Assembly (NCBI GenBank): GCA_018061705.1 | Contig: JAGOTO010000006.1 | Span: 1 to 10,816 of the forward strand | Source: Candidatus Saccharimonadota bacterium | GTDB taxonomy: Bacteria; Patescibacteria; Saccharimonadia; Saccharimonadales; UBA4665 | Reading direction: 5' to 3' | DNA length: 10,816 nt | In this document: in pieces, positions 1 through 8,379 of the stretch | Layout of the letters: every line of letters begins with the position of its first letter | How positions within the stretch are numbered: position 1 is the first letter of the stretch | The notes under the pieces: model-generated | The model's database searches: none | Told to the model about the DNA's origin: nothing | The model's input: only the letters and a program-made list of their open reading frames with translations | Translations under genes and position numbers: made by a program

Positions 1-1403
1 AGGTTGGCGAGTGGCGCCTCAAAACTCACCATTGCCCGCTCGTCAATATAGCTGAGATTGTTTTGCAGACCACGTTTTGCAGCAATAAGCTGTATGACAG
101 GGCCGACAAATGTTTGGGGGACAACGATTTCTCCCTTTATCCACGGCTCACGGATTTCGGCAATCTTGGTAACCTCGGGTAGATCAGCAGCCGATTTTAT
201 GTCAAGAGTTTCGCCATTGATAAGGTCGACCTGATAGTCGGTACTGGGGTTCGTCACGACGAGCTCAAGGTTATACTCGCGCTCCAGACGTTCTCTGATA
301 ATGTCCATGTGCAGTAGACCGAGAAATCCAATCCGAACTCCAAATCCAAGCACAGGTGAGTTCTCTGGTGCGAACTGCAGCGCCGAATCACTTAAGCTGA
401 GTTTTTCAATAGCGTCCTTCAGCTCCTGGTAATACTCATTGCTTTCTGGGAAGAATCCAGCGTACACAAAAGGTTGAACATCCCGATAGCCTGGTAAGGC
501 CTCTTCGGCTGGGTGTGCAGAGAGCGTTACCGTGTCGCCAACACGAGCCTCGCGAGTACTTTTGAGGTTGGTGACGATATAGCCAATCTCGCCAGTTTTG
601 AGCTCGGCATTGGCGGTCATCTCTGGCTTAAGTGCTCCAACTTCGAGTGCGATTCCTTGAGCATTCGTTGCAAACATCTTTATTTGGGCGTTTTTGAGAA
701 TGTGTCCATCAAAAACCCTGACATATAAAATAACGCCCCGGTAATCATCGTAGTAGCTGTCAAATATAAGCGCCCGAGTCGGCACGTTTCCGTTCGGGAT
801 GTCTATTGCTCCTCTGTTGTTTTCACCTGATATCGGCTGAGGAGACGAAACCCCCGGTACTCTCGGAGAAGGGATATCGGCAACTATTCGCTCGAGGACA
901 GCCTCGATGCCTTGGCCGGTTTTTGCGGAAATCTGCACGATATCTTCCTGAGTGCATCCAAGGAGACTGATGATCTCTCGGCTAACCTTGGCGACATCGG
1001 CAGCAGGCAAATCGATTTTGTTGAGAACAGGTATTATTGTCAGATCGGCGGCAATAGCGAGGTAGACATTGGCGAGAGTTTGCGCCTGAATACCTTGGCT
1101 CGCATCGACAACAAGCAATGCCCCCTCGCAAGCTTGAAGACTTCGGGAGACCTCATAGCTGAAGTCAACATGGCCTGGGGTATCAATAAGATTTAACTCG
1201 TAGCCCTTATACTCCATGCGGACTGGCGCAAGTTTGATCGTAATGCCTTTTTCCCGCTCCAGATCCATACGGTCGAGTAGCTGTGCCTTCATGTTTCGTT
1301 TCTCGACGGTTCCTGTCAGCTCGAGCAAACGGTCAGCGAGCGTCGATTTGCCGTGATCAATATGTGCGATGATACAAAAATTACGTATATGTGACTGGTT
1401 CAT
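1..1403 (-). CDS. lepA: Elongation factor 4 (LepA), C-terminus cut off by window start
   Basis: LepA/EF4 is a ribosome-bound translational GTPase that acts on stalled or mis-translocated ribosomes. I translated this frame by hand from the ATG at 1403-1401; it is open to the window edge (467 codons plus 2 bases, of about 600 usual). The G motifs are all visible: P-loop AHIDHGKSTL (residues 13-22), switch I REKGITIK (50-57), DTPGH (74-78), NKID (128-131) and SAK (159-161). The AHIDHGKSTLADRLLE opening is typical of LepA rather than EF-G. The stretch between the G domain and domain II (about residues 181-206) is some 20 residues longer than I recall for E. coli LepA. It lies 54 bp downstream of the murJ homologue on the same strand, with a possible promoter of its own in the gap. 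An AAGAGAG about 12 nt before the ATG is a weak ribosome-binding site. The family call is very sure. Confidence 0.96.
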   Translation of the reverse strand, partial: MNQSHIRNFCIIAHIDHGKSTLADRLLELTGTVEKRNMKAQLLDRMDLEREKGITIKLAPVRMEYKGYELNLIDTPGHVDFSYEVSRSLQACEGALLVVDASQGIQAQTLANVYLAIAADLTIIPVLNKIDLPAADVAKVSREIISLLGCTQEDIVQISAKTGQGIEAVLERIVADIPSPRVPGVSSPQPISGENNRGAIDIPNGNVPTRALIFDSYYDDYRGVILYVRVFDGHILKNAQIKMFATNAQGIALEVGALKPEMTANAELKTGEIGYIVTNLKSTREARVGDTVTLSAHPAEEALPGYRDVQPFVYAGFFPESNEYYQELKDAIEKLSLSDSALQFAPENSPVLGFGVRIGFLGLLHMDIIRERLEREYNLELVVTNPSTDYQVDLINGETLDIKSAADLPEVTKIAEIREPWIKGEIVVPQTFVGPVIQLIAAKRGLQNNLSYIDERAMVSFEAPLAN

Positions 1404-1437
1404 AGAAATACCAACTCTCTTGCCGTTACTCGCATCA

Positions 1438-1446
1438 ATTATAACA
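1438..1446 (-). promoter_or_regulatory. Extended -10 promoter for lepA
   Basis: Read on the minus strand, TGTTATAAT is a perfect -10 hexamer with an upstream TG (extended -10). It lies in the 54-bp gap between the murJ homologue's stop and the lepA start. The hexamer at the usual -35 distance is GAGTAT, a poor match, which an extended -10 can tolerate. The predicted start site near 1431 gives a 5' leader of about 28 nt. This is pattern recognition only. Confidence 0.55.
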
Positions 1447-1457
1447 GAGGTACCCTT

Positions 1458-3059
1458 CTAATACTCCAGCCGAACAGGTCGAAGGATAGCCTTTTTGACC
1501 GCTGTCAAGAATCCTCGAGCTTCGCTCAGTCCGAATACCGCCGACATAATTAGATAGGTCCCTCCTGTCACACCAGCGATGGCCGAGAGTTTTAAGAGCA
1601 ACGTCAAGCCTTTATCGGCTGTCATCAAAGGCCAAAGTTGTACAGCAATAAATCCTGCGATCAGACTAAACCCAGTGACTGAGACTATCCGTACGATGCC
1701 GCTCCAAAATTCAGCGTCAAATAATTTCCGGTCACGCCTGAGCATAATCGCTCCCAGAACTATCACTTCTACTGCCGCCACGATCGACTGAGCGATGGCC
1801 AGTCCGACGACCCCATAGCTGTCCGGCCGCGACAGCGAGTAGGCCAGGATGACGTTGAGACCAATCACAAAAACCGAAACAAGCAGTGGTGTTCTCGTGT
1901 CCTTTTGGGCATAGAACCATCGCGACACAATTGCAAAAATTGTCCGAAACAGTATCGCGACACAAAGCGCTCCAAATATAATGGCGATTGGACCACTCGA
2001 GTCGCGAGAGAATATGAGACGAGCCAGATAGCCTCTCGCAAAAAACGCCGTTACCACAACGGGCATCGCGATCCAGATGATCAGGCGCAATGTCCGGAGA
2101 AAGTCCTGGCGAAACAAGTCTGGACGACCCTGACTTAATCGAGCGTTAAGCCGGGGAAACACTGCTGTAGATATTGCCGTTCCAATCAGCAAAATCGGAG
2201 CAGTGTGCAGGACGTACGCCGTGTTGTAGTTTGCGACTGCCGTCGCACCGCCGAGTGATTGGCTAGAGGCAAGGTTTGTTTCGACAATGTTCTGTACCTG
2301 GTCAAGACCCTGATCGAGTGACCGTGGGGGTAATTGTTTAAGCATAGACCGAAAATCCTTTGTCCTGAGTATTCGCGCTCGCCAATGGAATCCGAGACCA
2401 TATACCCCCAGTAATATGAAAAGTAGCTGCAAGAATGCACCTATCGCGGCTCCGATGGCAAGTCCGACGATGCCTACGTTGTCCTTAAAGGCATAGAGGC
2501 TGGCAATGATACTTACGTTGTAAAAGATTGGAGCAACCGCATAAAAAAAGAATCGACCAAATACCTGTTGGACTGCTGCGATAACTCCAGAAATAGTAAA
2601 GAGCATGGGGTTGAGTGCGAGTATTCTCATCATCAGAGCAACATTATCGAGCTGCTCGGGGGTATAGCCATGTGTCAGTCGTTGGGCAAGCACATCAGCA
2701 AAAACAAACATGAGTACCCCCACCAAGAATAGAAAAATACTCAAAAAGTTAAGCAGGCTTGTTGACAGCTCCCAGACGCCCTTACGATCACCCAGTGCTA
2801 AACGGTCGTTCAAATATGGCATAAATGCAACACCGAGGGCACCGGCTGCAATCACAAAGAAAAAGAAGTCGGGCAGCACAAATGCCGCAAAGTAAACCCC
2901 GGCGTTCTGAGGATCCCCAACTGGCAGATCGCCAAAATTTGCGTTGACAAGTTTCGTCCGGAAGAACCCAAGCACCTGCGAAATAAGCGCGGCACCCATC
3001 AACAACATAGCGGCATTGCCGAAGCTCACACGTTTCCAGCGACGATTTTTGATGCGCAT
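1458..3059 (-). CDS. murJ: MurJ/MviN-family (MOP superfamily) lipid flippase homologue
   Basis: MurJ flips lipid II across the cytoplasmic membrane for peptidoglycan synthesis. This 533-residue protein (E. coli MurJ is 511) is hydrophobic throughout, with about 13-14 likely membrane spans. It keeps the family landmarks: SQVLGFFRTKLV in TM1 (27-38), LPD..AAGAL..AFMPYL in TM2 (62-83) and an AISTAVFPRL end to TM8 (295-304). By an ungapped comparison with the E. coli sequence as I remember it, most charged cavity residues are absent: R18 becomes Q28, D39 G54, K46 V61, R52 F67, E57 A72, D269 Y282 and R270 V283. Only R24 remains (R34). A short insertion, about DLPVGDPQN (44-52), lies between TM1 and TM2. 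The start is fixed by a -10 element 8 nt upstream, with no Shine-Dalgarno sequence. Membership in the family is sure; lipid II as the substrate is not. Confidence 0.9.
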   Translation of the reverse strand: MRIKNRRWKRVSFGNAAMLLMGAALISQVLGFFRTKLVNANFGDLPVGDPQNAGVYFAAFVLPDFFFFVIAAGALGVAFMPYLNDRLALGDRKGVWELSTSLLNFLSIFLFLVGVLMFVFADVLAQRLTHGYTPEQLDNVALMMRILALNPMLFTISGVIAAVQQVFGRFFFYAVAPIFYNVSIIASLYAFKDNVGIVGLAIGAAIGAFLQLLFILLGVYGLGFHWRARILRTKDFRSMLKQLPPRSLDQGLDQVQNIVETNLASSQSLGGATAVANYNTAYVLHTAPILLIGTAISTAVFPRLNARLSQGRPDLFRQDFLRTLRLIIWIAMPVVVTAFFARGYLARLIFSRDSSGPIAIIFGALCVAILFRTIFAIVSRWFYAQKDTRTPLLVSVFVIGLNVILAYSLSRPDSYGVVGLAIAQSIVAAVEVIVLGAIMLRRDRKLFDAEFWSGIVRIVSVTGFSLIAGFIAVQLWPLMTADKGLTLLLKLSAIAGVTGGTYLIMSAVFGLSEARGFLTAVKKAILRPVRLEY

Positions 3060-3067
3060 TTAATTAC

Positions 3068-3095
3068 AGTATAGCGTAAATATCATGCATCTGAA
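3068..3095 (-). promoter_or_regulatory. Promoter of the murJ homologue, predicted leaderless start
   Basis: On the minus strand TTCAGA (4 of 6 to TTGACA) is followed after 16 bp by TATACT. Eight bases separate the hexamer from the A of the ATG at 3059, so the predicted transcript starts at or within about 2 nt of the start codon. No purine-rich ribosome-binding site lies between them. The rest of the 128-bp gap back to ftsH holds no T-tract terminator that I can see. Confidence 0.6.
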
Positions 3096-3187
3096 CTGTT
3101 TTGTTGACTCTGTCTAAGCATCTCTAGACACATAATTTACCTCAGGTGATCCTGCCTGATGACAAGCCGGCTTCGATCCCCACACCA

Positions 3188-5056
3188 CTAGTACAGTGCC
3201 GCGACCTTTGGAAGATGCGAACCCTCGAAGAGCACTGCTACTTCAGCGGCGTCAACAGTCTCCTTCTGAAGCAAAGCATCCTTCAGGCGGTCCAGCTGCT
3301 TCCGGTTAGCCTTGATGACTTCTCGGGCCCGAACGGCTGCTTCGTTTATGAGAGCCTTCACTTCGTCATCAATGAGCTTTGCTGTTTCGTCGCTATATTC
3401 GCGCTCATGCATAATGCGCTCCATCATAATTCCTTCTTCGGAGTGGAACACTTGATCGCGAAGCTTCTTGCCCATGCCTTGCTGCGTTACCATATCGCGG
3501 GCTAACTCGGCGGCTTTTTGCAGGTCATTTCCAGCCCCGGTAGTGACACGATCCGGACCATAGATAACCTCCTCAGCTATGCGCCCACCAAGCATACGGG
3601 CCAATACATCTTTGTATTCTAGGATGCTGTGATAGCTTTTGTCTTCGGGCGGAATGAACCAGGTGACACCACCTGTGCCACCGCGAGGGATGATGGTCAC
3701 TTTGTGGACAACATCGCTGTCCGGCAACACATGGCCCACAATGGCGTGACCAGCTTCGTGGTAGGCGGTGAGCTCTTTTTCCTTCTCGCTCATAACCTTG
3801 CTCTTGCGTTCTGGGCCGATTGCAACCCGCTCAAAAGCCTCTGTCAGGTCTTCCTGGGTAATCTGGTCATGGTTATTACGTGCCGCAATTATCGCCGACT
3901 CGTTTGCAATGTTTGCCAGATCGGCACCGGAAGATCCAGCTGTTTTAGCAGCGAGTGCATCAAGATCAACATCTTTGGCGAGCGGCTTATCTTTGAAATG
4001 AATCTGGAAAACAGCCAATCGATCTGCACGTTCCGGCAACCCTATCAAGACTCGACGATCGAAACGACCAGGCCGAAGCAAGGCAGGATCGAGCACGTCC
4101 GCTCGGTTTGTGGCCGCCAGAACAATTACGTTTTGACCTTGCTCAAACCCGTCCATTTCAACTAAGATCTGGTTGAGAGTCTGCTCTCGTTCGTCATGAC
4201 CGCCACCCATGCCAGAACCGCGCCGTCGACCGACGGCATCGATCTCGTCAACAAAAATTATGCACGGTGCGTTTTTCTTTGCCTTGGCAAAAAGGTCCCG
4301 CACACGACTCGCACCTACACCCACAAACATTTCGACAAACTCAGAGCCAGAGATACTGAAGAAAGGTACGCCCGCCTCACCGGCAACAGCGCGTGCAAGC
4401 ATAGTCTTGCCAGTGCCAGGAGGCCCAACCAGCAATACACCCTTCGGTATTTTAGCCCCAAGAGACGAGAACTTTTTTGGGAACTTCAGGAACTCTACTA
4501 CCTCTTCAAGATCTTGTTTCGCTTCACCCTGTCCGGCGACATTTTTGAAGGTCACTTTGTCTTTTTCATTACCATACAGGCGGGCGCGCGACTTCCCAAA
4601 ACTAAGCGCCTGGTTGCCTTGGCCTTGCGCGCTGCGCATCATCCAAAGCAGTAACGCTCCGAAAAGCAATACTGGCAATATAGTCGTCAACCCGAAACCT
4701 AAAAGATTTGATGAGGTAGAGCTCGATGGCTTGACCGTAATGTCAACTTTGTCTTTTTTGATGCCTTCATCTGTGGTAGTAGCACCGTCTTCCATAGTGG
4801 TTTTAAGTGACGGTTCGGTATCACCTTTTTTGGTAATAGTTAGTTGCTGGCCTTTGACCTGGACTGTTTTATATTTACCCTGGTTTGCTTCTTTGACAGC
4901 CTGGGCGATTGAGATCTCTTTTAGTTGGCTTGGGTTATTCTGTGCTGAAATACCTACCATGACAATGAGGGCTATGAGCGCAAACAAGCCCAAATTTTTC
5001 CTGGCTTGCCTCCCGGTCGGGCGCTTACCAGTTGAACGATGTGGTTTATTCTCCAT
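3188..5056 (-). CDS. ftsH: ATP-dependent zinc metalloprotease FtsH
   Basis: FtsH is a membrane-anchored hexameric AAA+ protease that degrades misassembled membrane proteins and some short-lived regulators. All expected parts are present in 622 residues. There is a basic N-terminus, TM1 (about 22-38), a small extracytoplasmic domain and TM2 (about 118-141). The AAA module has Walker A GPPGTGKT (211-218), pore loop FVG (244-246), Walker B IIFVDEID (266-273) and a second region of homology with ATNRAD and RPGRFDRR (315-335). The protease has the zinc motif HEAGH (433-437), with the likely third ligand D511 in GAGND. Length and motifs are ordinary, so an active enzyme is expected. It begins without a Shine-Dalgarno sequence just after a -10 element, and decayed ABC-ATPase sequence lies immediately upstream. 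tilS, which often neighbours ftsH in bacteria, is about 3.5 kb upstream, separated by the decayed gene, the propeller-like gene and the IS. Confidence 0.98.
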   Translation of the reverse strand: MENKPHRSTGKRPTGRQARKNLGLFALIALIVMVGISAQNNPSQLKEISIAQAVKEANQGKYKTVQVKGQQLTITKKGDTEPSLKTTMEDGATTTDEGIKKDKVDITVKPSSSTSSNLLGFGLTTILPVLLFGALLLWMMRSAQGQGNQALSFGKSRARLYGNEKDKVTFKNVAGQGEAKQDLEEVVEFLKFPKKFSSLGAKIPKGVLLVGPPGTGKTMLARAVAGEAGVPFFSISGSEFVEMFVGVGASRVRDLFAKAKKNAPCIIFVDEIDAVGRRRGSGMGGGHDEREQTLNQILVEMDGFEQGQNVIVLAATNRADVLDPALLRPGRFDRRVLIGLPERADRLAVFQIHFKDKPLAKDVDLDALAAKTAGSSGADLANIANESAIIAARNNHDQITQEDLTEAFERVAIGPERKSKVMSEKEKELTAYHEAGHAIVGHVLPDSDVVHKVTIIPRGGTGGVTWFIPPEDKSYHSILEYKDVLARMLGGRIAEEVIYGPDRVTTGAGNDLQKAAELARDMVTQQGMGKKLRDQVFHSEEGIMMERIMHEREYSDETAKLIDDEVKALINEAAVRAREVIKANRKQLDRLKDALLQKETVDAAEVAVLFEGSHLPKVAALY

Positions 5057-5064
5057 GTCGAATC

Positions 5065-5093
5065 AGTATACAACAGATAGAGCTGTTTTTCGA
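5065..5093 (-). promoter_or_regulatory. ftsH promoter, predicted leaderless start
   Basis: On the minus strand TCGAAA (4 of 6 to TTGACA), 17 bp, TATACT. Eight bases separate TATACT from the A of the ftsH ATG at 5056, leaving no room for a Shine-Dalgarno sequence, and none is present. The promoter directly abuts the degraded tail of the upstream ABC-ATPase pseudogene. Confidence 0.6.
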
Positions 5094-5094
5094 C

Positions 5095-5841
<747 letters not shown>

Positions 5842-5877
5842 AATGTATACCGCTAATGGTTCTCGTGCAGCTCAAGT

Positions 5878-7095
5878 CTACCAACGCATCACGACAAATG
5901 GTGTTTCATATGGTAAATCCTTGGTAATAAGACGCTGCGAGCCATCAATTTTGATACGACGAACACTAAATGACTTATACTTTTGGTCATACTTTGTGTA
6001 CCCCACAAAATTTCCAGATGCTGAGAAGTATGCGTTTTGAAAAGACCCGGCCGCACGATCTGAGAGCCCTGAATCCAGTGCAACCCTGCTATCTTTCGTG
6101 ACGTCATAAACAAATATACCCTGTGCGTAACGATCATCCGAGAGCTTTTGTGTTTTGACGAGCAACCACATTTTGGCATCTTTAGTAACATCTACCAGGT
6201 GATTTGTAATGTTTCCTTCATTTTGCATAAGCTTTGTCCTTACACGTTCCCTGGTGGCAACATCCATCAGCTCATACGAAGAGCCCTCAGGCCTTATCAC
6301 CGACAGCACCACACGGCCTCCGTCTCGACTGAGCGCATGAGCGGTTGAGTTGTCGGGCGTGCTGATCACCGATCCCGAAGATGTTAAAATGTACGATTTT
6401 ACCGAAGCGCCCACCTGGGCTTTATGAAACAGTATGTTACCATTTGACCCTATCGGACGGTACGAGTTCAGGTAGTATATGGGGCCATCCGCACTATCAT
6501 AGTAAAGCTCCTTCCGGTCTGCACCCTTCGGTCCTACAGAATAAATACGGCTATTGAGCCTCTTACCTCCATCACACTCTACCTGGGACTGAAGCACCAC
6601 AACCCTCGGCGGAGTCGATGGGTCGGCTGCATCCTGCATGAACCGAGCAGAGCGATAGTACGTCTTTGCCCCAGGAGTCTTACAGTCAATGTCGGCAGAA
6701 GACGAAAGTACGCCGTAGGAAATCGTGGTTTTCAAATCGGCCGAAAGGGCAAAATAACGAAAACCCTTTTCTCTACTTCCCTTCGTCTCGAGGATCCATT
6801 TGTTCCCCCAGGAGCTTTCGTGGATAGTCTCACTCTCCTGCGCTTTCTTTGCGGTCGGATTCCTCCCGTCACTTGTCAGAGAGACGATTGTACCATTCAG
6901 CAGACTTCCTGATGGCCCAGGAGTCTGGTAAACCGTGTTACCTGAGCTCACACTACTGGCTGCCCAAATTGCGGATGTAAGGTACGCTCCTATGCCGCCA
7001 ACCGCAATAATGGCGAGGAGTGGCAGCAGTATATGATGTCCTAATCCTCGAGAATCATATTTTTTCATAAATCTGCTTTGGTATGGTGACTTCAT
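5878..7095 (-). CDS. Membrane-anchored extracytoplasmic protein with propeller-like repeats
   Basis: I do not recognise a named family. The 405-residue protein starts with a basic stretch and one hydrophobic helix (about 21-45, HILLPLLAIIAVGGIGAYL), so it is predicted to be held by a single N-terminal anchor with the rest outside the cytoplasm. The exterior part has repeated strand-like blocks of the TolB/PD40 kind: LSRDGGRVVLSVI, VTKDAKMWLLVKT, FSASGNFVGYTKYD, and IFVYDVTKDSRVALD. Such folds usually bind proteins or peptides. Two cysteines (in ADIDCK and QVECDGG) could pair. The start at 7095 is chosen because AGGAAGGG lies a few bases upstream, a clear Shine-Dalgarno sequence unlike the neighbouring leaderless genes. 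A second in-frame ATG (MKKYDSRG) nine codons in lacks one. The IS lies in its leader. The ABC-ATPase pseudogene follows 36 bp downstream. Confidence 0.75.
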   Translation of the reverse strand: MKSPYQSRFMKKYDSRGLGHHILLPLLAIIAVGGIGAYLTSAIWAASSVSSGNTVYQTPGPSGSLLNGTIVSLTSDGRNPTAKKAQESETIHESSWGNKWILETKGSREKGFRYFALSADLKTTISYGVLSSSADIDCKTPGAKTYYRSARFMQDAADPSTPPRVVVLQSQVECDGGKRLNSRIYSVGPKGADRKELYYDSADGPIYYLNSYRPIGSNGNILFHKAQVGASVKSYILTSSGSVISTPDNSTAHALSRDGGRVVLSVIRPEGSSYELMDVATRERVRTKLMQNEGNITNHLVDVTKDAKMWLLVKTQKLSDDRYAQGIFVYDVTKDSRVALDSGLSDRAAGSFQNAYFSASGNFVGYTKYDQKYKSFSVRRIKIDGSQRLITKDLPYETPFVVMRW

Positions 7096-7098
7096 ATG

Positions 7099-7106
7099 CC
7101 CTTCCT
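7099..7106 (-). promoter_or_regulatory. Shine-Dalgarno sequence of the anchored propeller-like gene
   Basis: On the minus strand AGGAAGGG lies just before GCATATG. It supports the ATG at 7095 as the start. It also shows that this gene uses conventional initiation, unlike tilS, ftsH and the murJ homologue. The position survives the IS insertion, which falls 23 bp further upstream. Confidence 0.65.
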
Positions 7107-7110
7107 GTAC

Positions 7111-7139
7111 AGTTTATGGCATTTCTGAGCTAGTGTCAA
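7111..7139 (-). promoter_or_regulatory. Hybrid promoter: -35 from the IS end, -10 from the host flank
   Basis: On the minus strand the last six bases of the IS (7139-7134) read TTGACA, a perfect -35 facing outward. Exactly 17 bp later, spanning the CTAG duplication, is TAAACT (7116-7111; 4 of 6 to TATAAT) in host sequence. The predicted start near 7104 is just before the ATG at 7095. Before insertion the same place would have read TTGACT with a 15-bp spacer. Activity is an inference. Confidence 0.5.
7130..7133. repeat. Left target-site duplication CTAG
   Basis: CTAG immediately outside the left IS end matches CTAG outside the right end. The sequence is palindromic, so it could be mistaken for part of the inverted repeat. 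The match between the two ends proper begins at TGTCA. Confidence 0.8.
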
Positions 7140-7159
7140 GCTACCACTTTCTCGGACAC
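7134..7159. repeat. IS terminal inverted repeat next to orfB (IRR)
   Basis: This 26-bp end matches the reverse complement of the other end at 18 of 26 positions. The outer block TGTCA.GCT.CCA and the inner GGACAC are conserved and the middle differs. The orfB stop codon (TGA, 7138-7136) lies inside it. Its outermost bases read outward as TTGACA. Confidence 0.9.
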
Positions 7160-7987
7160 TCGTTCTGAATCCAGCGTAGCTGGTATGAGGCTGGCAGCGT
7201 AAGCTGCCGGACTCATCTGTAATGCTGTATGGATGCGGTCGTAGTTGTAGTAGTGTACGGTGAGTGCAATAGCTTCGTACAACTGAGCGACATCTTGGTA
7301 TTGCCTGAGCTTGCCAAGCTCAGGCTTGAAACTGCCAAAGAAGCGCTCCATGAATCCGTTTTGCCAGGGACTAGCCTTGGAGCTGCAACTGAGCGTAATC
7401 TCGTAGCGGTCACAGGTCAGTTGGTGTTTGTAACTCAGGTACTCCGTACCTTGGTCACTGTGCAAGATGCTTGGGCTCGGATGTTTGGCGAGAGCATCTG
7501 TGAGCGCGGCGTGCGTCAGCTCACTGGTGTGGCGCATGCCCAGTCTCCATCCCACAACTTGCCTCGTCTTGAGATCCAGCACTACCGCTAGGTAGTGCCA
7601 GCTACGCTCAAACCACAAGTAGGTAAAGTCTTGTACCCAACCACCAGAGTCCACCATGCCAGCGTAGCTCAGGCCGTCCTGTGGCCGGTGTTCGTTGCGG
7701 TAGTGTGCGAAGCGTTTCAGGGCGTTGGGTGCTGCCAGTATCTCAGCCTCAGCAGATGTACCGTAGCGTTTCTTCTTGCTCGGCCGGGCAATCCGGACAC
7801 CAGCCAGAGTACGTATCCGTCGAGTTTTGTGCTGGCTCCAACCCAGATGGAGGCTGAGACGTCGTACACCGTACAACTGGTGTTGCTCGTGAGCGGCTAG
7901 TACTTCTGCAACAGCCTGTTTGTCTCGTTTGAGGCGGATACTTGCTGGTGCATAGTAGCTACTGCGGGAGATACCCAGTCTGGCCAC
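7136..7987 (-). CDS. IS3-family transposase orfB (DDE integrase domain)
   Basis: orfB is the catalytic part of the transposase, normally made as an OrfAB fusion. The 283 residues from the first ATG show an HTH_21-like LYGVRRLSLHLG segment (about 38-49). The rve integrase core follows, with D120 (WVQDFTYLW), D178 (LHSDQGTEY) and E214 (WQNGFMERFFGSFKPE). Exactly 35 residues separate the second D from the E, with K221 seven residues after E, the DD(35)E(K/R) signature. The C-terminus has HYYNYDRIHTAL, also typical. The frame is open upstream of this ATG into the end of orfA. With the -1 shift the fusion would be 84 + 299 = 383 residues. All catalytic residues are present, so the enzyme may be functional. 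Whether the 7987 ATG is used independently is unknown. Confidence 0.95.
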   Translation of the reverse strand: MARLGISRSSYYAPASIRLKRDKQAVAEVLAAHEQHQLYGVRRLSLHLGWSQHKTRRIRTLAGVRIARPSKKKRYGTSAEAEILAAPNALKRFAHYRNEHRPQDGLSYAGMVDSGGWVQDFTYLWFERSWHYLAVVLDLKTRQVVGWRLGMRHTSELTHAALTDALAKHPSPSILHSDQGTEYLSYKHQLTCDRYEITLSCSSKASPWQNGFMERFFGSFKPELGKLRQYQDVAQLYEAIALTVHYYNYDRIHTALQMSPAAYAASLIPATLDSERVSEKVVA

Positions 7988-8028
7988 AAAGTGTTTCTGC
8001 CATCCTGGGTCGACTTCCTCCAGGACGG

Positions 8029-8286
8029 CTAATCTTTTGGGCGTTTTGTTTCGGCGGTGAGCCTGCCAAGAATGCGGTAGGCAATCTCTAGCTCCTTTTT
8101 GAGCCGGTTGTTCTCCAGAATGAGGTTACGGTTGCCGTCTACGACGCCTTCCCGCAACCAGGCGTAGATGGTTTTACTACTTAACTGGTACTGAGCGCTC
8201 GCTTCGCTCACGCTCAAGCCTTGGTCACGAATTTTGGTTACTATCTCGGTTTTATGGGTACGGTCGGCTGGTATACCTCGGGGCAT
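8029..8286 (-). CDS. IS3-family transposase orfA (helix-turn-helix)
   Basis: OrfA gives DNA-end recognition and, alone, often regulates transposition. The 85 residues hold a helix-turn-helix (about 15-45: EIVTKIRDQG, SVSEASAQYQLSSKTIYAWLR) followed by a leucine-rich, coiled-coil-like helix (LILENNRLKKELEIAYRILG, about 55-74) as used for multimerisation in this family. The start at 8286 follows a strong Shine-Dalgarno AAGGAG with 7 intervening bases. It ends with TAG at 8031-8029, downstream of a slippery heptamer. I see no convincing promoter inside the IS. The host promoter at 8380-8408 points into it and probably drives it now. Confidence 0.93.
   Translation of the reverse strand: MPRGIPADRTHKTEIVTKIRDQGLSVSEASAQYQLSSKTIYAWLREGVVDGNRNLILENNRLKKELEIAYRILGRLTAETKRPKD
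8034..8041 (-). promoter_or_regulatory. Programmed -1 frameshift site CCCAAAAG between orfA and orfB
   Basis: In the orfA frame the codons are CGC CCA AAA GAT TAG, so C-CCA-AAA fits the X-XXY-YYZ slippery heptamer. Slipping back one base at AAA joins KRPK to RLAVLEEV and enters the orfB frame before the orfA stop. IS3-family elements are known to produce OrfAB this way. I did not verify a downstream stimulatory structure. Confidence 0.8.
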
Positions 8287-8338
8287 GTTAAATCTCCTTA
8301 TTTAGGCTGACAAATACGTCCTTTCTAGAATAGACGAT

Positions 8339-8364
8339 GTGTCCAGTTTAATGGGAGCCTGACA
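8339..8364. repeat. IS terminal inverted repeat next to orfA (IRL)
   Basis: The 26-bp partner of 7134-7159. Read inward on the minus strand it contains TTAAACT, a possible -10. If the ends were joined in an IS circle, the outward TTGACA of the other end would lie 17-18 bp from this -10, depending on a 3- or 4-bp junction. That matches the known junction-promoter layout of IS3-family circles. Confidence 0.9.
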
Positions 8365-8368
8365 CTAG
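8365..8368. repeat. Right target-site duplication CTAG
   Basis: Partner of the CTAG at the left end. Removing the IS and one copy restores a continuous leader of about 43 nt from the native promoter start (about 8373) to the ATG at 7095. Confidence 0.8.
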
Positions 8369-8379
8369 TCAATGTTTTA

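Larger units (their letters stand above)
7134..8364 (-). mobile_element. Complete IS3-family insertion sequence (1,231 bp)
   Basis: Both ends are visible. The element begins TGTCAAGCTACC at the left and, read inward from the right, TGTCAGGCTCCC. It is flanked on both sides by CTAG, a 4-bp target duplication in the 3-5 bp range of the family. It carries orfA with a helix-turn-helix and orfB with a DDE integrase core, in the -1 relation typical of IS3 elements, with a slippery site at the overlap. Intact frames, recognisable repeats and a matching duplication suggest a fairly recent, possibly still active insertion. It lies between the native promoter at 8380-8408 and the anchored propeller-like gene, in the same orientation as that gene. 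Confidence 0.95.

Noticed and set aside
3164..3173. Palindrome AAGCCGGCTT between ftsH and the murJ homologue as a terminator or operator
   Set aside because: With no loop and no T-run it cannot be a classical terminator. A single 10-bp palindrome is not enough to claim an operator.
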